Source: an uncultured Pseudodesulfovibrio sp. (GTDB lineage: Bacteria > Desulfobacterota > Desulfovibrionia > Desulfovibrionales > Desulfovibrionaceae). From it: a stretch of 64,000 nucleotides of DNA. The position numbers were made by a program, and so were the translations under genes. Shown here in pieces: positions 27,029 through 36,289 of this stretch (position 1 is its first letter; every line of letters begins with the position of its first letter). The stretch is from positions 124,001 through 188,000 of the forward strand of contig NZ_OY760064.1 in the NCBI RefSeq assembly GCF_963662885.1. The letters run 5' to 3'. The notes under the pieces are model-generated. The model was not told where the DNA came from, did not search any database, and saw only the letters and a list, made by a program, of their open reading frames with translations.

Positions 27029-27493
27029 ATGACGCCAGCCATCAATGCGGCCAAGAAGGCCAAGATCAAATATACCGTCCACGAGTACGATCACGATCCC
27101 GCGGCCCCGTCCTTCGGGGTGGAGGCGGCGGAAAAGCTGGGCGTGCCACCCGAGAGGGTCTTCAAGACCCTGGTGGTGGATGCGGGCGGAACGCTTGCCG
27201 TGGCCGTGGTTCCGGTCATGTTCAAGCTCGATCTTAAGGCCGTTGCCAAGGCCCTGAACGCCAAGAAGGCTGCCATGGCCGATGTCAAAATCGTGGAGCG
27301 CACCACCGGCTACGTGGTCGGCGGGGTGTCCCCGCTGGGTCAGAAGAAGCGTCTGCCCACGGTCATCGACGCGTCCGCCGAAGAAGGGGAGACCCTGTTC
27401 GTCAGCGGCGGGCGGCGCGGCCTGGACATCGAACTCGCCCCGTCCGATCTTGCGGCCCTGACCCGGGCCTCTTTCGCACCCATAGCCCGCTAG
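27029..27493 (+). CDS. ybaK: Cys-tRNA(Pro) deacylase, YbaK/EbsC family
   Basis: Small cytoplasmic trans-editing enzyme that hydrolyses Cys mischarged on tRNA(Pro). 154 residues. Diagnostic segments are YTVHEYDHDP, GVPPERVFKTLVV (which contains the catalytic Lys), GYVVGGVSPLGQKK and the ending LFVSGGRRGLDIEL. AGGT lies upstream of the ATG. It is 60 bases after emrB on the same strand, but the functions are unrelated. Confidence 0.94.
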   Translation: MTPAINAAKKAKIKYTVHEYDHDPAAPSFGVEAAEKLGVPPERVFKTLVVDAGGTLAVAVVPVMFKLDLKAVAKALNAKKAAMADVKIVERTTGYVVGGVSPLGQKKRLPTVIDASAEEGETLFVSGGRRGLDIELAPSDLAALTRASFAPIAR

Positions 27494-27574
27494 GCCCGGT
27501 TCCGCCGGTCCGGGCGTCTTTCTTTCCCTCCGGCATCTCCAGTCGGGCTGCCTGTTTTTCGCCGTAAAAAGCGG

Positions 27575-27619
27575 TTGTCATCCGTGCAACCCTTTTCTAT
27601 TGTGTCCATCCGGACATAA
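27575..27619 (+). promoter_or_regulatory. Candidate promoter and overlapping inverted repeat upstream of gapN-like gene
   Basis: TTGTCA at 27575-27580, a 17-base spacer, and TATTGT at 27598-27603. The inverted repeat TTGTGTCC-ATCC-GGACATAA (27600-27619, 7 of 8 arm positions symmetric) overlaps the -10 and presumed start site. It has some resemblance to Rex operators (TTGTG...) but is not a clear match. Confidence 0.4.
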
Positions 27620-27655
27620 TTAAATGTCGCGGCAAACCTGGAAGTCAGAGACGTC

Positions 27656-29269
27656 ATGAGCTCATCAAACACATTATTCCCCGAAGAATCCGCCGTTCCC
27701 GAATCGTTTCGCATAGACACTCCCCTGGAGATCTCCGAGTATCTCCTCGATGGTCGCATCGAGCAGTGGAAGGGCGAAATACAGCCAGTCAATTCCGCCA
27801 TCGAGACCGCTATCGACGGCGTATATTCCCCCAAACACCTCGGTTCCTGCCCGGTCATGGACGAGGCCGCCGGAGCGGCCGCCGTTGCTTCCACCCGGGC
27901 AGCCTGGGACAACGGCATGGGGCTGTGGCCGACCATGTCCGTGGCCGAGCGCATCAAGCATGTCGAGGACTTCACCCACAGCATGATCGAGGTTCGGGAC
28001 GAGGTCGTCCGCCTCATGTGCTGGGAGATCGGCAAACCGTACAAGGAATGCTGCGTGGAGTTCGACCGGACCATCGAGTACGTCCGGGATACCATCGACG
28101 CTCTCAAGGAGCTGGACCGCACCTCGTCGCGGTTCGTCATCGAGTCCGGCATCTACGCCCAGATCCGCCGCGCGCCGCTCGGTCCGACCCTGTGCATGGG
28201 ACCGTACAACTACCCCCTGAACGAGACCTTCGCCACGCTCATCCCGGCCCTGCTCATGGGCAACCCGGTGATCATCAAGCCGCCCAGACACGGCAAGCTG
28301 CTCTTCGCGCCGCTCATGGAAGCCTTTAGAGACTGCTTCCCGGCGGGCGTGGTCAACCTGATCTTCGGCGACCGCCGTCTTATAAAGCCCATCCTCGAAT
28401 CCGGGGCCATCAATGTCCTGGCCTTCATCGGTTCCAGCGAGGCGGCCAACGCCATGCGCCTGCTGCACCCCAGCCCTAACCGTCTGCGCTGCATCCTCGG
28501 CCTGGGCGCCAAGAACGCCGCCGTGGTCATGGAGTCCGCCGACATGGATCTGGCCGTGTCCGAAGCCGTGTCCGGCAGCCTGTCCTTCAGCGGCCAGCGG
28601 TGCACGGCGCTCAAGATTCTCTTTGTCCACGAGAACGTGGTGGACGAGTTCATCCGCCGCTTCAACGAGGGGCTCAAGAGCATGACCATAGGTATGCCGT
28701 GGGACGAAGGCGTGCGTATCACGCCCATGCCCGAGCCGGGCAAGATCAAGTACCTGACCGATCTGGTGGCGGACGCGGAAGCCCATGGCGCGAAGGTGGT
28801 CAATCCCGGTGGCGGGGCCGTCGACCGCAGCCTGCTTCATCCGGCGGTGCTCTATCCCGTGAACGAAAAAATGCGGGTCTTTTCCGAGGAACAGTTCGGT
28901 CCGGTGGTGCCCATCGTACCGTTCAAGGACGTGGAAACCCCCATCCACTATATTATCGAGTCCCGCTACGGCCAGCAGATGTCCATCTTCAGCGACGACG
29001 CGGCCGAGGTGGCCTCCCTGGTGGACCCCATGGTCAACCAGGTCTGCCGGGTGAACGTCAATTGCCTGTGTCAGCGCGGGCCGGACGTCTTCCCGTTCAC
29101 CGGGCGCAAGGATTCAGCCGAAGGCACCCTGTCCGTGGGCGACGCCCTGCGCTGCTTCTCCATCCGCACCCTGGTCGCGGCCAAGGGAACCCCGCGGAAC
29201 AAGGCCCTGCTTTCGGACATCGCCCGCAACCACAAGTCCAACTTCCTGAGCACGGACTTCATCATGTAA
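27656..29269 (+). CDS. NADP-dependent glyceraldehyde-3-phosphate dehydrogenase-like protein (GapN type)
   Basis: 537-residue aldehyde dehydrogenase superfamily protein. GapN oxidises glyceraldehyde-3-phosphate directly to 3-phosphoglycerate with NADP. GapN-like elements are CMGPYNYPLNETFATLIPAL (180-199), IIKPPRHG, the catalytic Cys316 in FSGQRCTALK, and FPFTGRKDSAEGTLSVGDAL near the end. At the place where the family normally has ELGGK with the general-base Glu, this protein reads GLGAK (residues 282-286), so that Glu is Gly. It may use another base, or may have a different reaction. About 40 extra N-terminal residues precede the usual fold. The gene is alone and ends at a strong terminator. 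Confidence 0.8.
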   Translation: MSSSNTLFPEESAVPESFRIDTPLEISEYLLDGRIEQWKGEIQPVNSAIETAIDGVYSPKHLGSCPVMDEAAGAAAVASTRAAWDNGMGLWPTMSVAERIKHVEDFTHSMIEVRDEVVRLMCWEIGKPYKECCVEFDRTIEYVRDTIDALKELDRTSSRFVIESGIYAQIRRAPLGPTLCMGPYNYPLNETFATLIPALLMGNPVIIKPPRHGKLLFAPLMEAFRDCFPAGVVNLIFGDRRLIKPILESGAINVLAFIGSSEAANAMRLLHPSPNRLRCILGLGAKNAAVVMESADMDLAVSEAVSGSLSFSGQRCTALKILFVHENVVDEFIRRFNEGLKSMTIGMPWDEGVRITPMPEPGKIKYLTDLVADAEAHGAKVVNPGGGAVDRSLLHPAVLYPVNEKMRVFSEEQFGPVVPIVPFKDVETPIHYIIESRYGQQMSIFSDDAAEVASLVDPMVNQVCRVNVNCLCQRGPDVFPFTGRKDSAEGTLSVGDALRCFSIRTLVAAKGTPRNKALLSDIARNHKSNFLSTDFIM

Positions 29270-29299
29270 CGCCTGTCGCGCTTTTGCCGAACCAAAGTG

Positions 29300-29337
29300 G
29301 AGAGGCTTGGAAGGGATTCCTTCCAAGCCTCTCTTTT
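29300..29337. terminator. Terminator between gapN-like gene and adhesin gene
   Basis: A 15-bp perfect stem (GAGAGGCTTGGAAGG / CCTTCCAAGCCTCTC) with a GATT loop and TTTTACT tail, between convergent genes. Confidence 0.9.
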
Positions 29338-29411
29338 ACTGGTTCTTCGTCCATCCACGGATCATCCGGATTGCTCTCCATTCATCGTCAGGGAGGACCT
29401 GTCCGCAACGC

Positions 29412-32400
29412 TTACAACATGCTGTCGTTGCCGGAGTCGATGATGGTCTGGATGAGCTGGTTCAGATCGTCGCTCGTGGTCAATTCCACCGTCTGATCCA
29501 CCGCGTCCTGCACCGGGGCCACCCCCAGGAGGTTGACCGTGATGTCGTCGCTTCCGTCGATGTCGGAGAACACCAGGCTGACATCATTGCTGTTGGAGGT
29601 TATCGATACGTGCGCGCCTTCCATGTTGCCGAGCACCAGATGGTCGTGGTCACTGAAGTCGGTGACGTTGACCGTGGTCGCGCCGTCGCCCAGATAGGTC
29701 GGGTCGATGACGATGGCGTCGTTGCCCGCGCCCGAGGAGACGGTGTCGCCGTCAGTCGGGAAGAGGACATCGTTGCCTGCGGTGCCGGACAGGGTGCCGG
29801 AGCCGCCGCTTGCGCTCGTGGTGTTCACATTCAGCGAGACCTCGATGGAGGCGGTGTCGGTTCCGCCCAGGCCGTCGGACACGGTGTACACGAAGACATC
29901 GGTCGCGCTGTGGTCCAGGTTCTGCCAGCCGCCTTCGCCGTCCACTTCCTCGGAGGGAGTGTACGACCATTCGCCGGTCTCGTAGATCTTCAGCGAGCCG
30001 AACTCGCCGTCCACGGTGTAGTAGTTGCCGTCCAGGTCGGTGCCAGCGCTCGGGGCGTTGCCGGGTACGTTGCTGGAGTCGATGTCGGACACGGACAGTT
30101 CCATGGTGCTCATGTCGCCACTGGCCGCCGCATCGTCGAAGGTCGCGTTGTCCACGTCGTAGTCGTTGGCGAGCACATTGCCCTCGGCCGTGCCGGTGAG
30201 CAGGTTTTCGCCGCCGGTGACGGTGGTCAAGCTTTCCATGCCGAACGCGCCGTCAGGGATGAAGACGATGGTGTCGAACTCGAAGCCCGGGGTGATGTAC
30301 ACCGCGTTGCCCACGTTCGCGAACATGACCGGATCGCCGCCGCCAACCGGGTAGACCCAGGCGTTGACGTGGTTGTTGCCCTGCGCGATGAACTCGATGC
30401 TGAACGAGCTCTGCGGGTCGTCGAACTCGAAGGTGATCTGCTCGTGGCCGTCCTTGTCGTCAACCTTCTGGTCGTCGCTGGAGCCGTTGGTGTAGATGCC
30501 CAGGTGCTGGTCGTTGCCCCAGGTGGTGAAGCTGACATCGCTGATCGGGTTGTCGTTGGCGTCGAAGGACTCGGCGGTCACGGTGTAGCCAGGGCCGTAG
30601 ATGACCGATCCGGACACGCCGCTCCAGTCGTCGATGACGGTTTCCACGGTGTTCGTGATGAATATCTCGTGCGAGCCGTCATGGACCGCGATAGGCGAGT
30701 CGTTGGCCGGGTCTATGGTGATGGTCAGGGTGGCCGTATCACTGAGCGCGCCGCCCGTCTGGTTGTCGGAGACCTCGTAGGTGAACACGTCGCTCACCGG
30801 ATCGTCGCCCACGTTCAGCGGATCGGTCACGTCCTTGTCCTCGACATAGTGATAGGAGCCGTCGTTGTTGAGGTACAGGGTGCCGAACTCGCCTTCGATG
30901 ACGTGGTCGGCGGTGTAGGCGTCGCTTACGCGCACCGGCGGGGTACCGTCGCCAGAGTACTCGATGGAGGTTACGGACAGCTCGCCCGCGGTATTATCCA
31001 CGTCGGTGTCGTTGGTCAGGACATTGCCCATGACGTCGCCGGCGGCCGCATCGTCCACGGCTTCGGTGAAGCTGTTCACGTCCACGCTCGCCACCGGGGT
31101 GTCGTTGGCGCCGCTGATGGTGATGGTCAGGGTGGCGGTGTCGGTCAGGGCCACACCGGCCTGGTTGTCACTGACTTCGTAGGTGAAGACATCGGTCACG
31201 GCCGGGTCGTCGCTGTTCAGCCAATCGGTCGCGCTCTTGTCCTCCACGTAGTGGTAGGAGCCGTCGTTGTTCAGGTACAGGGTGCCGTACTCGCCCTCGA
31301 TGACGTGGTCCGCCGTGTAGGCGTCGCTGACCCGCACGGGCGGGGTTCCGCCGCCGGTGTAGAGGATGTCGTGGACAGACAGCTCAAGGGCGGTGTTGTC
31401 GATGTCGGTGTCGTTGGTCAGGATGTTGCCCGTCACGTCGGCCGGAGCCGCGTCGTCCACCGCCTCGGTGAAGGCGTTCAGGTCGACCGTGGCCACCGGG
31501 GAGTCGTTGGCTCCGCTGATGGTGATGGTCAGGGTAGCGGTATCGCTGAGCGCACCGCCCGCCTGGTTGTCACTGACCTCATAGGTGAAGACGTCGGTCA
31601 CGGCCGGGTCATCGCTGTTCAGCCAGTCAGTGGCGTTCTTGTCCTCGACATAGTGGTAGGAGCCGTCGTTGTTCAGGTACAGGGTGCCGTACTCGCCTTC
31701 GACAATGTTGTCCGCCGTGTAGGCATCGCTGACCCTGACGGGCGGGGTGCCAGCGCCGGAGTAGAGGATGTCGTTGACAGACAGCTCGAGAGCCGTGTTG
31801 TCGATGTCGGTGTCGTTGGTCAGGATGTTGCCCATGACGTCACCGGCCGTCGTGTCGTCCACGGCTTCGGTGAAGCTGTTCACGTCAAGGGTGGCCACCG
31901 GGGAGTCGTTGGCGCCGCTGATGGTGATGGTCAGGGTGGCGGTGTCACTTAGCGCACCGCCCGTCTGGTTGTCGCTCACTTCATAGGTGAAGACATCGGT
32001 CACGGCCGGGTCGTCGCTGTTCAGCCAATCGGTCGCGCTCTTGTCCTCCACGTAGTGGTAGGAGCCGTCGTTGTTCAGGTACAGGGTGCCGTACTCGCCT
32101 TCGATGACGTGGTCCGCCGTGTAGGCGTCGCTCACGCGCACCGGCGGGGTGCCTGCGCCGGAGTACTCGATGTCGGAGACGGTGAGTTCCAGGCCAGGAT
32201 TGTCGATGTCGCCATCGTTGGACAGGATGTTGCCGATGACGTCGCCGGCCGCCGCATCGTCCACGGCTTCGGTGAAGCTGTTCACGTCCACGCTCGCCGT
32301 CGGGCTGTCGTTGGCGCCGCCGATGGTGATGGTCAGGGTGGCGGTATCGGTCAGAGCACCGCCCGTCTGGTTGTCGGAGACCACGTAGGTGAAGACGTCG

Positions 32401-35400
32401 GTCACGGCCGGATCGTCGCTGTTCAGCGGGTCGGTCGCGTTCTTGTCCTCAACGTAATGGTAGGAACCGTCGTTGTTCAGGTACAGGGTGCCGAACTCGC
32501 CTTCGATGACATGGTCCGCCGTGTAGGCGTCGCTCACACGCACCGGAGGAGTGGCATCGCCGGAGTACAGGATGGAGGCTACGGACAGCTCAAGGGCCGT
32601 GTTGTCGATGTCGGTGTCATTGGTCAGGATATTGCCCATGACATCACCGGCCGCCGCGTCGTCAACTGCCTCGGTGAAGCTGTTCACGTCAAGGGTGGCT
32701 ACCGGGGAGTCGTTGGCGCCGCTGATGGTGATGGTCAGGGTGGCGGTGTCGGTCAGAGCCCCGCCCGCCTGGTTGTCGGTCACCTCGTAGGTAAAGACGT
32801 CGGTCACGGCCGGGTCGTCGCTGTTCAGCGGATCGGTCGCGTTCTTGTCTTCCACGTACACATAGGAACCGTCATCGTTGAGGTACAGGGTGCCGTATTC
32901 GCCTTCCACGATGTGGTCGGCGTCGTACAAGTCACTGGTTCGGGCCGGGGGCGTACCCGATCCGGAGTAGGTGATGGAGTCCACGGTCAGTTCAGGGGTG
33001 CCGAGGTCGCCGAGGTCCACATTGTCCACATCCGTGTCGTTATCCAGCACATTGCCGGAAACAGCGTGTGCGGTGGCGGTATCCACGGCTTCGGTGAAGC
33101 TGTTCACATCCACACTAGCAATCGGGGAGTCGTTGGCGCCGCCGATGGTGATGGTCAGGGTGGCGGTGTCGGTCAGAGCGCCGCCAGTCTGATTGTCGGA
33201 GACCACGTAGGTGAAGACGTCGGTCACGGCCGGGTCGTCGCTGTTCAGCGGGTCGGTCGCGTTCTTGTCTTCAACGTAATGGTAGCTGCCGTCGTTGTTC
33301 AGGTACAGGGTGCCGAACTCGCCTTCGATGACATGGTCCGCCGTGTAGGCGTCACTCACGCGCACCGGAGGGGTGGCATCGCCGGAGTACAGGATGGAGG
33401 ACACGGACAGTTCAAGGGCCGTGTTGTCGATGTCGGTGTCGTTGGTCAGGATGTTGCCCATGACGTCGCCGGCCGCCGCGCTATCCACGGCCTCGGTGAA
33501 GCTGTTCACATCCACGCTCGCCACCGGAGTGTCGTTCGCGCCGCCGATGGTGATGGTCAGGGTGGCGGTGTCGGTCAGAGCGCCGCCCGCCTGGTTGTCG
33601 CTGACCTCATAGGTGAAGACATCGGTCACGGCCGGATCGTCGCTGTTCAGCGGGTCGGTGGCGTTCTTGTCTTCGACATAGTGGTAGGAACCGTCGTTAT
33701 TCAGGTACAGAGTACCGAACTGGCCTTCGATGACATGGTCCGCCGTGTAGGCGTCACTCACGCGCACCGGCGGGGTGCCTGCGCCGGAGTACTCGATGTC
33801 GGAGACGGTCAGTTCCAAGCCGGTGTTGTCGATGTCGGTGTCGTTGGTCAGGATGTTGCCCATGACGTCACCGGCTGCCGCGTCGTCCACGGCCTCGGTG
33901 AAGCTGTTCACATCCACGCTCGCCACCGGGGTGTCGTTCGCACCGCCGATGGTGATGGTCAGGGTGGCGGTGTCGGTCAGAGCGCCGCCCGCCTGGTTGT
34001 CGGTCACTTCGTAGGTGAAGACATCGGTCACGGCTGGATCGTCGCTGTTCAGCGGGTCGGTGGCGTTCTTGTCTTCAACGTAATGGTAGCTGCCGTCGTT
34101 GTTCAGGTACAGGGTGCCGAACTCGCCTTCGATGACATGGTCCGCCGTGTAGGCGTCACTCACGCGCACCGGAGGAGTGGCATCGCCGGAGTACAGGATG
34201 GAGGACACGGACAGTTCAAGGGCCGTGTTGTCGATGTCGGTGTCGTTGGTCAGGATGTTGCCCATGACGTCATCGGCTGCCGCGTCGTCCACGGCCTCGG
34301 TGAAGCTGTTCACGTCAGCGTCGGCTACGGGCGCATCGTTGGAACCGAGCACCGGAACACGCAGGTAGGCATAATCGTACTTCTCGCCGTCCCACATGGC
34401 GTAGCTGAAGAATTCTATCGGGTCGTCCCCGATGTTCAGGGGGTCGGCCTTGGTCTGGTCGAGGACGTATTCATAGGAGCCGTCGCTGTTGATGGTCAGC
34501 GTGCCATAGGTCCCTTCAACCACGAAGTTGCCGTCACCGTCCGGGGTACCGGCATACTGGCTGGTGCCGTAGCTGTAGATGCTGGTCACGCCCAACTCGA
34601 CCAGCCCGTCCGGGTCGGTCGGAAGAAGATTTCTGTAGGCAGGATCAAGATCCTCATAGCCTATGTTGTCGATATCGGAGTCGTTGTGCAGAACATTGCC
34701 CGCGACAATGGCGATACCCGCGACTTCGGTGCCCTGTTCGATAACGTCGGCGGACAGGTCGTCCAGAGCGTCGGGTGCGTCATTGGTACCGACCAAGGTG
34801 ATGGTCAGGGTGGCGGTGTTGCTGCCATTGCCGTCAGGGTCCACGGCCGTGTATTCGAACTGTTCGATCACTTCCTGTCCCTGGCGCAGGGGATCGGCCA
34901 GGGTTTCGTCCAATACATATTCATAAGAGCCGTCGGCGTAGACGGTCAACGTGCCGTACTGGCCGTTGACCTGCGTGCCGGAATCGGAGACCTCGGCCGG
35001 GCCGGGGTTGTTGCCGGTGAAGTCCTCTCCGGGGAAATCTATGGTCTGGACGGAAAGCTCGGTCTGGGAACCTGCGGTCTCGGGATAATCGATGTTGTCG
35101 TCATCATAGTCGTTGAGGAGCAGATTGCCGGTCACGGAACCGAAAGGACCTTCCTGTTCGTAGTGGCCGTTTTCGCCTTCATCGCGGTTCCAGCCGCTTT
35201 CGACGATTCGGTTGACGTCGTCGACGGCAACGGGGGGTATGGGGCCCTCTTCGGGCAGATCGGTGACGACGGGGTCGAGGGTGGGGTAGACGTATCCGTC
35301 ATAAGCGTCGCCCTGGCCGCCAAGGGCGGTCAGGCCATCAAACAGATTACCGGCGTCATCGGTGTATTCACCCGCGCCGGAACCGGTCGTGCCCGCTCCC

Positions 35401-35729
35401 GCAGCAGTTTCGATATCCTGCTCGGTCACGGCTTGGTCGCTTTCAAAGGCGAAGAGATAGACCCCGCCTTCTACCTGCTGACCGTCAAGCATCTCGAATG
35501 TGGGCAGGGTATTCGCCTCGGCCAGGACCAAATAGTCCTCGAGGATAATGGTCCCGCCACCTTCCACGATGATTTCAAGGTTGTTGCCGTTGCCGATGAA
35601 CTCTGCTTCCGCGAGGTCAAAGGTGAAACGTACCAGTGCGTCCGCCGTCAGGCGATACGTAACGGACCGGCCCGCACCAGGCAGCGATACCTGGATTATC
35701 GGGCTTTGGGTGGTGCTGGTATCGGTCAT
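29412..35729 (-). CDS. Giant type-1-secreted repeat adhesin, LapA-like
   Basis: 2105 residues, very acidic, with no signal peptide, as expected for type I secretion. AAGGGAGGACATC precedes the ATG. Residues 1-150 resemble the periplasmic retention module of LapA-type adhesins and contain TAAG at 108-111, the (T/P)AA(G/V) site cut by LapG proteases. Two diverged cadherin/VCBS-like domains follow (about 165-467), then nine near-identical domains (468-1679, 134 residues each, the fourth 140), each ending in DTATLTITI-x-GAND. A distinct domain and a last VCBS-like domain follow. The C-terminus has RTX-like calcium-binding elements (GTAGNDVLF, SSGAGNDAIVID) and the secretion region. Probably anchors cells in biofilm and is released when c-di-GMP falls. 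No LapD, LapG or secretion genes are in the window. Confidence 0.9.
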   Translation of the reverse strand: MTDTSTTQSPIIQVSLPGAGRSVTYRLTADALVRFTFDLAEAEFIGNGNNLEIIVEGGGTIILEDYLVLAEANTLPTFEMLDGQQVEGGVYLFAFESDQAVTEQDIETAAGAGTTGSGAGEYTDDAGNLFDGLTALGGQGDAYDGYVYPTLDPVVTDLPEEGPIPPVAVDDVNRIVESGWNRDEGENGHYEQEGPFGSVTGNLLLNDYDDDNIDYPETAGSQTELSVQTIDFPGEDFTGNNPGPAEVSDSGTQVNGQYGTLTVYADGSYEYVLDETLADPLRQGQEVIEQFEYTAVDPDGNGSNTATLTITLVGTNDAPDALDDLSADVIEQGTEVAGIAIVAGNVLHNDSDIDNIGYEDLDPAYRNLLPTDPDGLVELGVTSIYSYGTSQYAGTPDGDGNFVVEGTYGTLTINSDGSYEYVLDQTKADPLNIGDDPIEFFSYAMWDGEKYDYAYLRVPVLGSNDAPVADADVNSFTEAVDDAAADDVMGNILTNDTDIDNTALELSVSSILYSGDATPPVRVSDAYTADHVIEGEFGTLYLNNDGSYHYVEDKNATDPLNSDDPAVTDVFTYEVTDNQAGGALTDTATLTITIGGANDTPVASVDVNSFTEAVDDAAAGDVMGNILTNDTDIDNTGLELTVSDIEYSGAGTPPVRVSDAYTADHVIEGQFGTLYLNNDGSYHYVEDKNATDPLNSDDPAVTDVFTYEVSDNQAGGALTDTATLTITIGGANDTPVASVDVNSFTEAVDSAAAGDVMGNILTNDTDIDNTALELSVSSILYSGDATPPVRVSDAYTADHVIEGEFGTLYLNNDGSYHYVEDKNATDPLNSDDPAVTDVFTYVVSDNQTGGALTDTATLTITIGGANDSPIASVDVNSFTEAVDTATAHAVSGNVLDNDTDVDNVDLGDLGTPELTVDSITYSGSGTPPARTSDLYDADHIVEGEYGTLYLNDDGSYVYVEDKNATDPLNSDDPAVTDVFTYEVTDNQAGGALTDTATLTITISGANDSPVATLDVNSFTEAVDDAAAGDVMGNILTNDTDIDNTALELSVASILYSGDATPPVRVSDAYTADHVIEGEFGTLYLNNDGSYHYVEDKNATDPLNSDDPAVTDVFTYVVSDNQTGGALTDTATLTITIGGANDSPTASVDVNSFTEAVDDAAAGDVIGNILSNDGDIDNPGLELTVSDIEYSGAGTPPVRVSDAYTADHVIEGEYGTLYLNNDGSYHYVEDKSATDWLNSDDPAVTDVFTYEVSDNQTGGALSDTATLTITISGANDSPVATLDVNSFTEAVDDTTAGDVMGNILTNDTDIDNTALELSVNDILYSGAGTPPVRVSDAYTADNIVEGEYGTLYLNNDGSYHYVEDKNATDWLNSDDPAVTDVFTYEVSDNQAGGALSDTATLTITISGANDSPVATVDLNAFTEAVDDAAPADVTGNILTNDTDIDNTALELSVHDILYTGGGTPPVRVSDAYTADHVIEGEYGTLYLNNDGSYHYVEDKSATDWLNSDDPAVTDVFTYEVSDNQAGVALTDTATLTITISGANDTPVASVDVNSFTEAVDDAAAGDVMGNVLTNDTDVDNTAGELSVTSIEYSGDGTPPVRVSDAYTADHVIEGEFGTLYLNNDGSYHYVEDKDVTDPLNVGDDPVSDVFTYEVSDNQTGGALSDTATLTITIDPANDSPIAVHDGSHEIFITNTVETVIDDWSGVSGSVIYGPGYTVTAESFDANDNPISDVSFTTWGNDQHLGIYTNGSSDDQKVDDKDGHEQITFEFDDPQSSFSIEFIAQGNNHVNAWVYPVGGGDPVMFANVGNAVYITPGFEFDTIVFIPDGAFGMESLTTVTGGENLLTGTAEGNVLANDYDVDNATFDDAAASGDMSTMELSVSDIDSSNVPGNAPSAGTDLDGNYYTVDGEFGSLKIYETGEWSYTPSEEVDGEGGWQNLDHSATDVFVYTVSDGLGGTDTASIEVSLNVNTTSASGGSGTLSGTAGNDVLFPTDGDTVSSGAGNDAIVIDPTYLGDGATTVNVTDFSDHDHLVLGNMEGAHVSITSNSNDVSLVFSDIDGSDDITVNLLGVAPVQDAVDQTVELTTSDDLNQLIQTIIDSGNDSML
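30693..34328 (-). repeat. Nine tandem 402-bp coding repeats (one of 420 bp)
   Basis: Repeat units inside the adhesin gene: 34328-33927, 33926-33525, 33524-33123, 33122-32703 (420 bp), 32702-32301, 32300-31899, 31898-31497, 31496-31095, 31094-30693. Long runs are identical at nucleotide level, for example the segments coding EGEFGTLYLNNDGSYHYVED and VTDVFTYEV. The fourth unit is the most diverged and has six extra codons (DVDNVDLGDLGTPEL). This pattern indicates recent homogenisation and likely copy-number variation. Confidence 0.95.
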
Positions 35730-36014
35730 GATGTCCTCCCTTGAAGGTATGAAAATATGCCAAGCTTCCGCTTAATTTTCTGGTCCACTTATATATACGT
35801 GGTGGGGGTAAGGAGGGACACAGTTATAAAATGCATTATCCCGGCAGGTTAAACTGTTGAAAAGTGTCTGCTAACTGGATTTGTCTGCGGATGTTTACAG
35901 GGATGTGAAACCGCGATTACAGCCATTGGTGGCCGGGGTTAAACGGTCATTTAAACATTTGGTTGTGGATAAGAAAAAATGGGAAAATGAGTTTTACACT
36001 GCCACTTGCGTTAT

Positions 36015-36029
36015 TGATAATCATTATCA
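36015..36029. promoter_or_regulatory. Fur-like 7-1-7 box
   Basis: TGATAATCATTATCA is an exact match to the 7-1-7 Fur consensus TGATAATnATTATCA. It lies 286 bases upstream of the adhesin start and 261 bases upstream of the ECF operon, so either or both may be iron-controlled. Confidence 0.6.
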
Positions 36030-36189
36030 TATTGAATTTATGAAGGTATTTTCACAATTCGGAATATAACGTGTTTTTTTAAAAAAAAATGCCGGTTTTT
36101 TTTCCACTGTCGCTCCTTGCGAAAACGCTGTTTTTCGACGTCGGGCGTCAGGAAGTGCCCGGTGCCAAACCTGAAATAGATAAAATATA

Positions 36190-36217
36190 TTGACAGGATT
36201 CATTGGTGAAATAGTAA
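36190..36217 (+). promoter_or_regulatory. Candidate promoter of the ECF transporter operon
   Basis: TTGACA at 36190-36195, a 16-base spacer and TAGTAA at 36212-36217, about 70 bases upstream of the first gene. Confidence 0.4.
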
Positions 36218-36289
36218 GTGTACGATCAACAGGCCAGCCGGGCGCGGCTTTGGCGGGCCGGTTCTATCGAATCGTATTGAGGGGGCTTG

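Larger units (their letters stand above)
35730..36289. other. AT-rich divergent region between adhesin and ECF operon
   Basis: 560 bases, markedly AT-rich against its surroundings, with A and T runs. It holds a Fur-like palindrome (36015-36029) and a candidate promoter for the ECF operon (36190-36217). A 62-codon frame at 35881-36069 starts with TTG, has no ribosome site and is not considered a gene. Confidence 0.55.

Noticed and set aside
29307..35744. Two very long open frames (881 and 1229 codons) on the plus strand opposite the adhesin gene
   Set aside because: They mirror the 402-bp repeats of the minus-strand gene, are Val/Gly/His-rich with no family features, and have no proper starts. 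The adhesin on the minus strand has a strong ribosome site and clear domains.
35881..36069. 62-codon frame in the adhesin/ECF intergenic region
   Set aside because: TTG start, no ribosome site, AT-rich and overlapping the Fur-like box.
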